From the NCBI GenBank assembly GCA_040391135.1, contig JBEBYL010000009.1:91099-155098 (forward strand): DNA of 64,000 nucleotides. Reading direction: 5' to 3'. Numbering within the stretch: position 1 is the first letter of the stretch; each line of letters begins with the position of its first letter. Positions 36,938-45,823 of this stretch are shown here, in pieces. The stretch comes from G025836975 sp040391135 (GTDB lineage: Bacteria > Pseudomonadota > Gammaproteobacteria > Burkholderiales > Burkholderiaceae_B). A model generated the notes under the pieces. That model saw only the letters and a list, made by a program, of their open reading frames with translations, was not told the DNA's origin and ran no database searches. A program made the position numbers and the translations under genes.

Positions 36938-37525
36938 TTATTTCGGAAACGGGTCGGGAATGTCGTAATGGTGGAAGGGGAACACGCCGGTCTTGCAGTC
37001 GGCGACATAATGCTCCAAGGTGGTGATGATGGTGCGGAAAGCCAGCTCTGGCCAGGGGATATCTTCCACGCTGAAGAAGGCGGCTTCGAGGCTTTCGGGA
37101 CCAGGATACAGTTCTTCGCTAAGCACCTTGGCAAGATAGAAGAAATGCACTTGCTCGGCGTGCGGCACATCGATCACGGTGTACAACTGGCCCAGTTCGA
37201 TCTGGGCACCCGCCTCTTCCTGGGTTTCCCGCATGGCGCCCTGGGCGGTTGTTTCGCCCAGTTCCATGAAGCCCGCCGGCAGCGTCCACGTGTTGTACCG
37301 GGGCTCTATGGCGCGGCGGCACAGCAGGATCTTGCCTTCCCATACTGGCAGCACGCCCACGACATTGCGCGGGTTCTGATAATGCACCGCGCCGCAGTTG
37401 TTGCACACCGCCCGCATGCGGTTGTCGTCGGGTGGGATGCAGAGGGCGACGGGCGTACCGCATTGGCTGCAGAATTTCTGCGTGCGCGGGGCGGGAAAAT
37501 AGAAATTGGGGGCGTGCGATGTCAT
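36938..37525 (-). CDS. Nudix hydrolase with N-terminal zinc ribbon
   Basis: This 195-aa protein starts with a zinc ribbon (FCSQCG and VCNNCG at about 18-45), as in NudC and its relatives. A complete Nudix box follows in LPAGFMELGETTAQ and AMRETQEEAG (about residues 82-105), with both catalytic Glu pairs. It would cleave a nucleoside diphosphate linked to X, such as an ADP-ribose or NAD-like compound; the exact substrate is not deducible. It is followed closely by aat. Confidence 0.9.
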   Translation of the reverse strand: MTSHAPNFYFPAPRTQKFCSQCGTPVALCIPPDDNRMRAVCNNCGAVHYQNPRNVVGVLPVWEGKILLCRRAIEPRYNTWTLPAGFMELGETTAQGAMRETQEEAGAQIELGQLYTVIDVPHAEQVHFFYLAKVLSEELYPGPESLEAAFFSVEDIPWPELAFRTIITTLEHYVADCKTGVFPFHHYDIPDPFPK

Positions 37526-37581
37526 GGAGTGATTCTAACCAAATCACGCTTCCGTGTCGGCGCGCCGCAGGACCCCTGGTT

Positions 37582-38217
37582 TTATGCGGCGCGCGGCCGG
37601 GATACGAAGCCCAGTGTGTCCGGTATGGCACTGGCCGGGCAGAAATGCAGTGCGGCCGGCGGGTCCTGGGCATCGGTCCATTCCACCTGGAAGGCATCGC
37701 CCCCGGTCCAGTGCTGCGCTTCCAGCCGCTCCAGCACGGGCTTGCCGTCCAGCGTGCGCAGCGATGCCAAGACCGACTCCAGATCGCGTCCGGCTACCAG
37801 TGCGGGCCCGTGCTCGGTCTGCGCATACAGCCTTCCATCGTCATCCAGCCACCAGCCCCGCAGCTCGTTCACGGGCAGGCCGGTATGGGTGCGCAAGCGT
37901 GGACCGCCCCTGTCTTCGCGCGTCGTGTGCACAATGTAGGGCGCGGCATCGAGCCGCACATAGACCCGTTGCGGACCGTTCTGAAAATACCATTGCCCTG
38001 CTTTATCGGCGGCATAATTCCGGCCGATGAAGGCCAGGATGGGAGGGCTGCTTATGGCTTCGCCCGGGCTCAAGCCATTGCCTGCGGCGTCCAGCGGAGC
38101 CAGTGCATCGCCCTGCGGATGCAAGCGCCATTCGCCGCGTTCGGTAAGGGAGAGCCAACCGTAAACATCGGGCACATCGGGCCAGCGCGCCATCGCGGCT
38201 ATTACGTTTTCATCCAT
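37582..38217 (-). CDS. Conserved hypothetical protein (soluble, DUF-type)
   Basis: I do not recognise the 211-aa family by name. It is a soluble, Trp-rich protein with beta-strand-rich blocks VYGWLSLTERGEWRLH, PPILAFIGRNYAADKAGQW, YFQNGPQRVYVRLDAAPYIV and RTHTGLPVNELRGWWLDDDG. It has no signal peptide, membrane segment or catalytic motif. It lies 56 nt upstream of the Nudix gene on the same strand and is probably the first gene of that operon. Codon usage is like its neighbours, so it looks native. Confidence 0.8.
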   Translation of the reverse strand: MDENVIAAMARWPDVPDVYGWLSLTERGEWRLHPQGDALAPLDAAGNGLSPGEAISSPPILAFIGRNYAADKAGQWYFQNGPQRVYVRLDAAPYIVHTTREDRGGPRLRTHTGLPVNELRGWWLDDDGRLYAQTEHGPALVAGRDLESVLASLRTLDGKPVLERLEAQHWTGGDAFQVEWTDAQDPPAALHFCPASAIPDTLGFVSRPRAA

Positions 38218-38324
38218 GTTCTTTCTGCTGAGTTTTACGATGCAAGTATAGGGCCACAGCGTGGCGGGCGCCTAAAAATGGGCGGCTCCGTGGATGCGTG
38301 CCGGCGGTATCGGTCACTCAGGCC

Positions 38325-38978
38325 CTAGCGACGATCCAGATGCTGCGCCAGGGCATTGCCCAGCGAATGCGCCGCTTCGGCCAGCACCGCCAGCACCAGC
38401 ACAATCAGCAGCATGGCTTCCGGCAGGAACTCCTGGTAGCCATAGCGTATGCCCAGATCTCCCAGGCCCGCCCCGCTGATCGCCCCCGCCATGGCGGAAT
38501 AACCGACCAGGCTGGCCAAAGCCAAGCCCAGCGCCGCCGCAATACCCGCCGAAGCCTCGGGCAGCAATATCCTGCAGATGATTTGCAAGGGCCGCGCACC
38601 CAGGGTCAGGGCGGACTCCAGGAGGCTGCGGTCCACGCCGCGCAAGGCGGCCTCCACACGACGCGCGATAAAGGGGGCGGCGATGATGGACAGCGGGATG
38701 ATGCTGGCGCCCAAGCCTATCGCATGGCCAAACAGCCCTTGAGTAAGCGGGATGGCAATGATCAGCAGAATGATGGAAGGGACGCTGCGCAGGCCGTCCA
38801 GCGCCATGCCGACGGCACGGGGTAGGCGCAACAAGGGCAGGGGGCTGCCGCGGCCGGCCAAGTAGAGCGCAAGCCCAAGGGGTATGCCGATTGACGAAGC
38901 CGCCAGGCCGGATGCGCCGACCATCACCAGCGTTTCGCCGAACGACGTAACGAATAGCGCCATCATGGCCGACGACAT
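38325..38978 (-). CDS. metI: MetI-like D/L-methionine ABC transporter permease (orphan)
   Basis: This 217-aa inner-membrane permease has exactly the length of E. coli MetI. Matching blocks are FGETLVMVGASGLAAS, LRSVPSIILLIIAIPLT, the EAA-like loop IAAPFIARRVEAAL with LTLGARPLQIICRILLPEA, and LVGYSAMAGAISGAGLGDLGIRYGY. MetI works with ATPase MetN and lipoprotein MetQ, but neither is encoded on either side. It may use components encoded elsewhere. The start is ATG at 38978; longer frames lack support. Confidence 0.88.
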   Translation of the reverse strand: MSSAMMALFVTSFGETLVMVGASGLAASSIGIPLGLALYLAGRGSPLPLLRLPRAVGMALDGLRSVPSIILLIIAIPLTQGLFGHAIGLGASIIPLSIIAAPFIARRVEAALRGVDRSLLESALTLGARPLQIICRILLPEASAGIAAALGLALASLVGYSAMAGAISGAGLGDLGIRYGYQEFLPEAMLLIVLVLAVLAEAAHSLGNALAQHLDRR

Positions 38979-39148
38979 GGCTGTGCTCCTTTCAACGTCC
39001 CCGCAAATTGTAAGAGGGGTTCTCGCCCATCCGAAGTACATTTTCGGCTGAGCGACATAGCTGAAAGTAATATCGCTCGCCATCTCGGCAGGTATCATGT
39101 CGCCATCTTGATGTTCCGCCACCGGCAGTTTTTAGTTTCGAGGTTTTT

Positions 39149-40108
39149 TTGAGCCCTTCTTCCCATGCGCGCCCGGATGCGAGCCTCTTCAGCAACCGCA
39201 AAGTGGTGATTCTGCTGGCCACCCTGTGCTGCATGTTATGGGGCAGCGCATATCCCGCCATCAAGAATGGCTACGAGCTTTTCGACATCGCAACAGATGA
39301 TATAGCGGGCAAGATGGTGTTTGCCGGCTATCGCTTTCTTTGCGCCGGCCTGGTGCTGTTGGCCATGGGCCGCCTTGGAGGGCGCCGCATTGCGGGCTTG
39401 GGTGGTCGGCGCATGGGCCAGTTGACCTTGTTGGGTCTGACCCAGACGGCACTGCAATATGTGTTTTTCTACGTCGGTCTCAGCTACACCACGGGCGTCA
39501 AGGCGTCCATTCTGAATGCGACCGGCACCTTCTTCAGCGTATTGCTGGCGCACTTCATCTATAAGAATGATCGCCTGAGCCACAACCGGATTCTGGGCTG
39601 CCTGGTCGGTTTCATCGGCGTCATGGTCGTCAACCTGGACACGCGCGGGCTGGATTTTCAGTTCACCCTTCTGGGCGAAGGCTCCATCGTGATCGCCGCC
39701 CTCGTCCTGTCGGCCGCCTCCATCTATGGCAAGAAGATTTCACAGACCATGGACGCCGTGGTCATGACCGGCTATCAATTGGCCATAGGTGGATTCGCAC
39801 TGCTTCTATTGGGATACGGCACAGGTGGAACATTGACGGGCTTCACATGGGCGGCATCGGCCATGCTGGCCTATCTGATCATTCTGTCGGCCGCCGCGTT
39901 CTCCCTCTGGAGCATTCTGCTCAAGCACAACCCGGTGGGCGTGGTCACCATCTTCAATTTCCTGATTCCGATATTCGGCGCGGTGCTGTCGGCCCTATTC
40001 CTGGACGAAAACATTCTGGAATGGAAGAACGCGATTGCGCTGGCGCTGGTCTGCATCGGCATATGGAGAGTCACGGCGGAGAATCCTTCCGTACGGCGTG
40101 CGCCTTGA
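39149..40108 (+). CDS. DMT/EamA-family transporter
   Basis: This 319-aa protein has ten membrane segments in two EamA repeats: VVILLATLCCMLWGSAYPAI opens the first and SIVIAALVLSAASIYGKKIS the second. The end VTIFNFLIPIFGAVLSALF and LALVCIGIWRV fits the family. The start seems to be TTG at 39149, with GAGG 6 nt before it. The substrate is unknown. It is divergent from metI. Confidence 0.87.
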   Translation: MSPSSHARPDASLFSNRKVVILLATLCCMLWGSAYPAIKNGYELFDIATDDIAGKMVFAGYRFLCAGLVLLAMGRLGGRRIAGLGGRRMGQLTLLGLTQTALQYVFFYVGLSYTTGVKASILNATGTFFSVLLAHFIYKNDRLSHNRILGCLVGFIGVMVVNLDTRGLDFQFTLLGEGSIVIAALVLSAASIYGKKISQTMDAVVMTGYQLAIGGFALLLLGYGTGGTLTGFTWAASAMLAYLIILSAAAFSLWSILLKHNPVGVVTIFNFLIPIFGAVLSALFLDENILEWKNAIALALVCIGIWRVTAENPSVRRAP

Positions 40109-40134
40109 TTGGGCTGAACCGGCGGGCTGAACGG

Positions 40135-40392
40135 CTATGCCGGTTCGAACACGGTGTCGGCGCCGCAAGAACTGGTGTGTCGCAGCCAGGCCGCACCGCA
40201 TGCCGTGCAGCGATAGCGCCGTTCGAGTATGCCTTCCCAATGGACAGGGGGATGCACTTTTTCCAGCAACATCAAGGCATGCGGTTGTCGTGGCCCCGCA
40301 CTCAAGGAGAGCTTACGGCAAATTGCGCAAAGAGGGATCGATTCCGCGAAGTGCATGCAAGCAGGGTATTGCATGCCACGCAGGGCATCCAT
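40135..40392 (-). CDS. Small putative zinc-ribbon protein
   Basis: This 85-aa or shorter protein contains two CxxC pairs, LCAICRKL and RYRCTACGAAW, about 48 residues apart. The spacing and the aromatic after the second pair suggest a zinc ribbon. Alternative starts at 40374 or 40356 keep both pairs. No ribosome-binding site is strong. I see no name for the family. Confidence 0.5.
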   Translation of the reverse strand: MDALRGMQYPACMHFAESIPLCAICRKLSLSAGPRQPHALMLLEKVHPPVHWEGILERRYRCTACGAAWLRHTSSCGADTVFEPA

Positions 40393-40410
40393 AGTGCAAT
40401 TGGTCTACGC

Positions 40411-40545
40411 TTATTTCCGCATGGCAAGCGATAGGGCGATCCCGATGGCTATGCCTATCCCGATTCCGCCCACGATATTGTCCATGGCGCTGCCTATGGC
40501 AACGCCCAGGGCGACTCCGACGGCTATCGTTGATCCTGATTTCAC
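40411..40545 (-). CDS. Small glycine-zipper membrane protein
   Basis: A 44-aa frame starts at GTG 40545 (KSGSTIAVGVALGVAIG after the initiator) and consists of alternating Gly, Ala and Ile blocks (GGIGIGIAIGIAL) interrupted by SAMDNIVG. Such short glycine-zipper proteins occur widely in bacteria with unknown role. A longer frame reaches 40596 but adds unrelated residues. No clear ribosome-binding site. Confidence 0.55.
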   Translation of the reverse strand: MKSGSTIAVGVALGVAIGSAMDNIVGGIGIGIAIGIALSLAMRK

Positions 40546-40608
40546 GAAACTACGATAACACCTGGGGGCGGGCCGCGTAAACGCCGCGATCGGCACCCAG
40601 GAAAACCG

Positions 40609-41250
40609 CTATTGGGCTTCGCTGTATGGCGCAAAACGCCCGGTGATGGGATCGCGAATAAACAGTACGCCGGTGCCAACGCCAAAATAAGCGCCATGCA
40701 AGGTCAGCGATCCTTCTTCGACGGCGTCGCGGACCGCGGGGAAAGTCATCAGGTTCTCCAGGCTGTAATCGACCACAGCCCATTCCAGCTGCCTGATCCA
40801 GCTTTGTCGGTCTTCGGTGGGAGGGCCCACGCGTTCGGCCACCGGCGCGATTTGCGACATCCATTTGCCGATGAAATCGCGCTTGGTCAGCGGAGCGGCA
40901 TTGCTGGCGTAAGCCGCAACGCCGCCGCAACTGGCATGGCCCAGTACAACGATATGCTTGACCTTCAACGCGTTCACGCCGAACTCGATGGCGGCGCTGG
41001 TGCCGTGAAAGGACGTTTCGGTGTCGGATTCGCAGGGCGGGACGAGGTTGGCGATATTGCGTATTACGAATATCTCGCCGGGGTCCGAATCAAAGATGGT
41101 TTCGGGGGCAACGCGGGAGTCGCCGCAGCCGATGACCATGATCTCTGGATGCTGGCCAGATTTGGCAAGCTCTTCATAGCGCTCCCGCTCGCGGGCAAGG
41201 CGGCCGTTTAAAAATGATTGATATCCGGAAGTTAGCCTGGATGGAAACAC
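40609..41250 (-). CDS. Beta-carbonic anhydrase
   Basis: This 213-aa enzyme interconverts CO2 and bicarbonate. The zinc ligands and catalytic dyad are in place: CGDSRVAPE near residue 42, and the His and Cys in VVLGHASCGGV near 103-108. VIRNIANLVPP is also typical. It starts at GTG 41250 with AAGGA at 7 nt. The C-terminus (GVLFIRDPITGRFAPY) matches the CynT/Can-like group of Burkholderiales. Confidence 0.95.
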   Translation of the reverse strand: MFPSRLTSGYQSFLNGRLARERERYEELAKSGQHPEIMVIGCGDSRVAPETIFDSDPGEIFVIRNIANLVPPCESDTETSFHGTSAAIEFGVNALKVKHIVVLGHASCGGVAAYASNAAPLTKRDFIGKWMSQIAPVAERVGPPTEDRQSWIRQLEWAVVDYSLENLMTFPAVRDAVEEGSLTLHGAYFGVGTGVLFIRDPITGRFAPYSEAQ

Positions 41251-41344
41251 GTATAGTTCCTTTTGTTATTTGAGGCTCATGAATTTTACGCCTATATGGC
41301 GGCGAGGCAACGCCCGGCACAGATGAAAAGCCGCGCGGAGAATG

Positions 41345-41370
41345 CAAAAAGCCCGCGCGATTGGCGGGCT
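41345..41370 (-). terminator. Terminator downstream of tRNA-Cys
   Basis: On the minus strand AGCCCGC pairs with GCGGGCT, followed by TTTTTG. It lies 58 nt after the tRNA 3' end and closes its transcript. Confidence 0.85.
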
Positions 41371-41428
41371 GACAGGTTTTTTTTGGCGGCAAATTGTTAT
41401 GAATTAGCCTGGAAGTTATTCCAAATAC

Positions 41429-41502
41429 TGGAGGCGCAACTCGGAATCGAACCGGGGTACACGGATTTGCAATCCGCTGCATAACCACTCTGCCATTGCG
41501 CC
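41429..41502 (-). tRNA. tRNA-Cys (anticodon GCA)
   Basis: A 74-nt gene including an encoded CCA. The 7-bp acceptor stem is GGCGCAA/TTGCGCC with discriminator T. The T arm contains GGTTCGATTCC, and the anticodon loop reads TTGCAAA, giving GCA for Cys. No integrase or direct repeat at its 3' end was seen. Confidence 0.97.
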
Positions 41503-41550
41503 GTATTAGCTATAGCTAAGCCCATGAGTATACCATGTGTTTCTTCCGTT

Positions 41551-42711
41551 CTAGGGGGGCGGGGTTCTGGGCAATTGACTGACGATTATCATGGTGACGA
41601 TGGCGGTGGCGGCCATGACGCCCAGCAGCATGGTGAAGCCCGCCTGCTTGACGATAGGTCCGATCAGCCACACGGCAAGCGAGCTGGCCCCAAGGGAAAC
41701 GGCCAGGCGCATGCCCGAGACTCGTGAGCGCATGCTGTCGTCGACAAAGCGCACGATCATGGCGTCGATGAAAGGAATGGCGCCGAACACGGCCGCCATG
41801 AACAGGAACTGCAGGAAATAGAAAGCCCAGCCGTCCAGGGCGATGGACGCCGCAAGCAACAAGGCTTGCGTGGCAATGATCGATAAATACAGTTTCTTGA
41901 GCGCAATCTTGTCGAGCAGATGGCCGACGATCAATTGCGCCGCGGATGCAACCGCATAGATGATGGCCAGCAGCAGGCCGATCTGGGCGGGATCCTGCGA
42001 AATCCGCTGCAGGCGATCGGCCAGTAATTCGTAATTGCTGTTGGTCGAGAAGTTGAACAGCAGGCTGCTGCTGGTCGCCGCCATGGTCATGATCAGGAAC
42101 AGCTTGGCCATGGAAATGCCGGGCAGGGCCACGGTGGTGGTTTTCTTCTTGGCGGGGGGCGTGGTTTCGCGTGACGCCAGCCATGCAAAAAGCACGCCGC
42201 AGATCAGGCTGACGATGCCGGGCACCAGGAAGGCCACGCGCCATCCAAAGTATTTCACCAGAAGGCCAGTGATCATTGCCGCAAGCGCGACGCCCAGATT
42301 GCCGGCCAAGCCATTGACCCCGATGATCCATCCAGGGCGCGTGGCTCCCTGGACCAGCATCGGAATGCCCACCGGGTGGTAGATGGAGGCGAAGCATCCC
42401 AGTAGCGCCAGCGCCAGCGCCATCTGCACGGGCGATGCGGCCGCGCTGACCAGGATGGCCGAGGCCCCCATGCCGAAGAAGAACAGAATCATCATCGGCC
42501 GGCGTCCCCAATGATCGCCCAGCCTGCCCGCGGGCAGCGATCCGATTCCGAAGAAAAAGAAGGCCGCCACGCTGTAAGGCATGAGGTCCTCCCAGCGTTG
42601 CGCGCCGAAATCCGCCGCAATGCTCGTGACGGCGGTGGCGAATATAAGCAGGAACATATGGTCGATGGCATGACCGATGTTCAGCAGAAGTTGTGTGGGC
42701 CGATTGTTCAT
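41551..42711 (-). CDS. MFS transporter
   Basis: This 386-aa protein has 12 membrane segments. The MFS loop 2-3 signature appears as GRLGDHWGRRPMM near residue 68. The second half begins after the charged loop SRETTPPAKKKTTT. YHPVGIPMLVQGATR is characteristic of a group related to fosmidomycin-resistance (Fsr-like) transporters. The substrate is unknown. It is divergent from an AraC regulator (52 bp gap), which likely controls it. The ATG at 42711 is preferred. Confidence 0.9.
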   Translation of the reverse strand: MNNRPTQLLLNIGHAIDHMFLLIFATAVTSIAADFGAQRWEDLMPYSVAAFFFFGIGSLPAGRLGDHWGRRPMMILFFFGMGASAILVSAAASPVQMALALALLGCFASIYHPVGIPMLVQGATRPGWIIGVNGLAGNLGVALAAMITGLLVKYFGWRVAFLVPGIVSLICGVLFAWLASRETTPPAKKKTTTVALPGISMAKLFLIMTMAATSSSLLFNFSTNSNYELLADRLQRISQDPAQIGLLLAIIYAVASAAQLIVGHLLDKIALKKLYLSIIATQALLLAASIALDGWAFYFLQFLFMAAVFGAIPFIDAMIVRFVDDSMRSRVSGMRLAVSLGASSLAVWLIGPIVKQAGFTMLLGVMAATAIVTMIIVSQLPRTPPP

Positions 42712-42763
42712 GGCCGAATTATCCGCTAGGATTGCCAAATCATCTTGCTCCAGACTGTCAATA

Positions 42764-43642
42764 ATGAGTCCAAAACCGCCAACATCAAGGACGGCATCAG
42801 GCACGTCTTCTCAAAAGGCGCACAGTCGGAACGCCAACGCCGGTATTGCCAATCGGGTGCCTCGCGCCGTGGCCGCGCTGGCGCGATCCGATCCCGCCGG
42901 CTGGGTCATCGCCCCGCATCATCATTTGCGCGATCAGCTGATCTATGCCATAGAAGGCGTCATGACAATACGGGCGAACGGCTCCATATGGACGATACCG
43001 CCCAGCCACGGAATGTGGATGCCGGCGCATATGGAGCACGCGATCCGGATGGACGTCGCTGTCGAGATGCGCACCCTGTATTTTCAGCCTGGCGTGCTGC
43101 GCGGCAGGGCGAACACCTGTTGTGTATTGGCGATCACGCCCTTGCTGCGGGAACTGGTCCTGCGTGCGATGACCATCACTCCGCACTATGATCCCGACAG
43201 CGCCGAAGGAAGGATGATGCAGGTCCTGGTGGACGAGGTCGGCGTGCTTGCACAGCAGCCCTTGTCTCTGAAGCTGCCCACGGACAAACGTCTGCTCAAG
43301 CTGTGTGAAGCGCTGTTGGCCGATGTGTCCAGCGGCGCTTCCATCGCCGAGCTGGGCGAAAGCGTGGGTTTGTCCGAACGCAGTGTGATCAGGCTTTTTC
43401 CCAAGGAGACCGGCCTGAGCCTGCTTCGCTGGCGCCAGCAGGCGCGGCTGATGCGCGCCTTTGCCCTGGCCGAGCAGGGCATGACGATGACCCAGATTGC
43501 TCTCGAACTTGGCTACGGCAGCGCTTCGGCTTTCAGCAAGATGTTCAGGAAATTGTTCGGGCAGGCGCCCCGGTCGTTTTTTCGGGCGAGCCAGTTGGGG
43601 GCAAGGCCCGGCTCCCACATCACATCGCCGTCTATACCTTGA
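42764..43642 (+). CDS. AraC-family transcriptional regulator with cupin domain
   Basis: This 292-aa protein has an N-terminal cupin effector domain (WVIAPHHHLRDQLIYAIEGV, PPSHGMWMPAHMEHAIRM) and a C-terminal double helix-turn-helix (ASIAELGESVGLSERSVIRLF, then MTQIALELGYGSASAFSKMFRK). It is divergent from the MFS gene, the usual arrangement for exporters with a local regulator. The last 11 bases overlap the convergent PEP-mutase-like gene. Confidence 0.92.
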   Translation: MSPKPPTSRTASGTSSQKAHSRNANAGIANRVPRAVAALARSDPAGWVIAPHHHLRDQLIYAIEGVMTIRANGSIWTIPPSHGMWMPAHMEHAIRMDVAVEMRTLYFQPGVLRGRANTCCVLAITPLLRELVLRAMTITPHYDPDSAEGRMMQVLVDEVGVLAQQPLSLKLPTDKRLLKLCEALLADVSSGASIAELGESVGLSERSVIRLFPKETGLSLLRWRQQARLMRAFALAEQGMTMTQIALELGYGSASAFSKMFRKLFGQAPRSFFRASQLGARPGSHITSPSIP

Positions 43643-44471
43643 TGTGCTTCTCGAAACGCCCGTTCAGGTCGGCGTTGCTGATCACATTGGCGAAACCGTC
43701 GAAATTGCCGTCTCGGGCTATGTCTTGCGCGACGCGCAGGAAGGCGTCCATGGCGACGCGTGCCAGCGAGCCGCCCACACTGATGCGCCGTATGCCCATG
43801 CCTGCGAGGTCTTCAACCGTATAGCCGAGCGCGGTGGGGTTGAGGAAATTGACGGCGCGGCCGCTGGCTGCCTGGACGATGGCGGCTATGTGTTCCCGGG
43901 TCTTGATGCCCGGCGCGTAAAGGCAATCGGCTCCCGCGTTCGCAAACGCCTTCACGCGGCGCACGCTTTCATCGATATCGGGAGCGCCGCGTATGAAGCC
44001 TTCGGTCCGGGCGGTAAGCAGTACGCGCTTGCCGGTCTGGTCGATGGCCTTGCGCGCCGCCTTGATCCGGGTCACCGCGGTTTCAAAGTCGTACAGGCCG
44101 GTAGCCTCGCCTTGAGGGGCATCCTCGATCGACAGACCGGCCACCCCGGTGGCAACGCAACGAATGATATTTTCCTGCAAGCCGTCAATGTCCTCGGAAA
44201 ATCCATTCTCAAAATCCGCATTCAGCGGGATATTCACCGAGGCGGCCAGTTCTTCAAGATGGGCCAGCACGGTGTCCAGATCTTGCGCACCGTCCGGCAG
44301 GCCGTTCGCATGCGCTTGGCCCGAGCTGGTGGACGCAATGGCTTTGAAGCCCAGGTCTTCCAGGCAGCGTGCGGTGCCGACGTTCCAGGGGTTGGGAATG
44401 ACGAAGCATCCGTCTTTATGCAGCCTGGCAAACTCTTCACGTTTTTCAGCGGCAGTACGCAATTCGGTCAT
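43632..44471 (-). CDS. Isocitrate lyase/PEP mutase-family enzyme
   Basis: This 279-aa TIM barrel of the ICL/PEPM superfamily has NPWNVGTARCLEDLGFKAIA, STSSGQAH, the metal-binding LNADFENGF, VAGLSIEDAP, and TARTEGFI. The KKCGH lyase motif of isocitrate lyase is absent, so oxaloacetate decarboxylase-like or 2-methylisocitrate lyase-like chemistry are options. The start at ATG 44471 has GAGG upstream. A Rid-family gene lies 178 nt upstream on the same strand. Confidence 0.88.
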   Translation of the reverse strand: MTELRTAAEKREEFARLHKDGCFVIPNPWNVGTARCLEDLGFKAIASTSSGQAHANGLPDGAQDLDTVLAHLEELAASVNIPLNADFENGFSEDIDGLQENIIRCVATGVAGLSIEDAPQGEATGLYDFETAVTRIKAARKAIDQTGKRVLLTARTEGFIRGAPDIDESVRRVKAFANAGADCLYAPGIKTREHIAAIVQAASGRAVNFLNPTALGYTVEDLAGMGIRRISVGGSLARVAMDAFLRVAQDIARDGNFDGFANVISNADLNGRFEKHIKV

Positions 44472-44649
44472 GGGATACCTCGCGGGGGATTTTAAGCGGC
44501 CGGCCATCGACCGCCCGAGCCTCCGCAAGCTTAAACGTGGCAGCGCATTCCGCGCAAGCTTCTCGGATGGCGGCATCGCAGCCCGTCCGCAAAGACACGC
44601 TTCATTTATCACCATGCTTCCCATCAGAATACCGGGCGGTCAGCCTGAT

Positions 44650-45048
44650 TTAATTTGCTTCGGGCAGCTTGGCGATCACCTTGATCTCGAACTGGAAGCC
44701 ATAGAGCCAGGTCACACCGACGGCCGTCAATGTCGGGTGAGGCGCCTCGCCCCAATATTCCGGCACGATATTCCAGATGGTCTCGAACTTGGATTCCGGA
44801 TCGACGATGAATACGGTGACGTCCACCACATCGTCGAACGAGCTGCCCGCGGCCTTCAGGATTGCGTTCAGATTGTCGAATGCCTGCCGGACCTGTGTTT
44901 CCAAGTCGGGTTCGGGCGAGCCGTCTTCACGGCTGCCGACTTGTCCCGAGACGAACAGGAAGCCGTTCGATTTGATCGCTGGCGAATAACGATTCCGTTC
45001 ATAAAGGGCTTGGCGTCCGGGTGGGAAAACGACGTTGCGGGTTGCCAT
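44650..45048 (-). CDS. Rid (YjgF) family protein
   Basis: This 132-aa protein has the chorismate-mutase-like fold. SPAIKSNGFLFVSGQVGS and QAFDNLNAILKAAGSSFDDVV are typical. The Arg that RidA uses to hydrolyse enamine/imine intermediates is not seen where expected; the end reads GVTWLYGFQFEIKVIA. It probably belongs to one of the other Rid subgroups. It may be co-transcribed with the PEP-mutase-like gene. Confidence 0.9.
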   Translation of the reverse strand: MATRNVVFPPGRQALYERNRYSPAIKSNGFLFVSGQVGSREDGSPEPDLETQVRQAFDNLNAILKAAGSSFDDVVDVTVFIVDPESKFETIWNIVPEYWGEAPHPTLTAVGVTWLYGFQFEIKVIAKLPEAN

Positions 45049-45313
45049 TGATTACTCCATCATTGGGTCGAAGCCGACCCGGGGTTAACGATGGAGGAAC
45101 TGTAAAGGTTTACATGTGCCGAATAAACCGGCAAATCGCGTTATCACTATTCGTGAAATCCAAACAGTTGCAATCGAATATTTTTTTAGAGGCGGGCGTT
45201 TGGGGCTTGCTGCCGATCTGCCGGGCTACGCGGCCTGAAGATGCAAATTACTACAGTGATCCGGCTGCCGCAGGGCTAGAATTTAGCATCCGTTCCACTA
45301 CAGGAAGATCAAA

Positions 45314-45793
45314 ATGCCCAGCAAGAATACAGTCTGCCTTTGGTACGACGGCACCGCATTGGACGCCGCGAATTTCTATGCCGAAACATTCCCGGACAGC
45401 GCGGTCGTGGCGGTCCATCACGCTCCCGGCGATTATCCTTCGGGCAAGCAGGGCGATGTCCTGACGGTCGAGTTCACTGTGATGGGCATTCCCTGCCTAG
45501 GCTTGAACGGCGGACCGGCCTTCAAGCATAACGAAGCCTTTTCCTTTCAGGTCGCCACCGACGATCAGGCGGAAACGGATCGATTGTGGAAGGCGATTGT
45601 AGAAAACGGCGGCCAGGAAAGCGCTTGCGGCTGGTGCAAGGACAAGTGGGGTTTGTCGTGGCAGATTACCCCACGCGTCCTGACGGATGCCATCACCGAT
45701 CCCGACCCGGCGGCGGCCAAGCGTGCGTTCGACGCCATGATGGACATGCGAAAAATCGACATTGCCACCATCGAGGCGGCTCGGCGCGGTTGA
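45314..45793 (+). CDS. VOC-family protein, PhnB-like
   Basis: This 159-aa protein of the 3-demethylubiquinone-methyltransferase-like VOC branch has CLWYDGTALDAANFYAETFP, VEFTVMGIPCLGLNGG, EAFSFQVATDDQAETDRLW, and the closing CGWCKDKWGLSWQITPRVL. These proteins are often annotated as PhnB-like; the substrate is undefined. A 265-bp gap separates it from the divergent Rid gene, with no clear element. Confidence 0.88.
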   Translation: MPSKNTVCLWYDGTALDAANFYAETFPDSAVVAVHHAPGDYPSGKQGDVLTVEFTVMGIPCLGLNGGPAFKHNEAFSFQVATDDQAETDRLWKAIVENGGQESACGWCKDKWGLSWQITPRVLTDAITDPDPAAAKRAFDAMMDMRKIDIATIEAARRG

Positions 45794-45823
45794 TTCCGAA
45801 ATGCGGGTCCAGCCCGCCGGCAT

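Noticed and set aside
36155..37939. Open frame of 594 codons on the plus strand
   Set aside because: It is antisense to aat, the Nudix gene and part of the hypothetical gene, all of which have clear family motifs. High GC content leaves the opposite strand open.
41429..41502. tRNA-Cys as an integration site
   Set aside because: No integrase gene, no repeat of the tRNA 3' end, and flanking genes look native.
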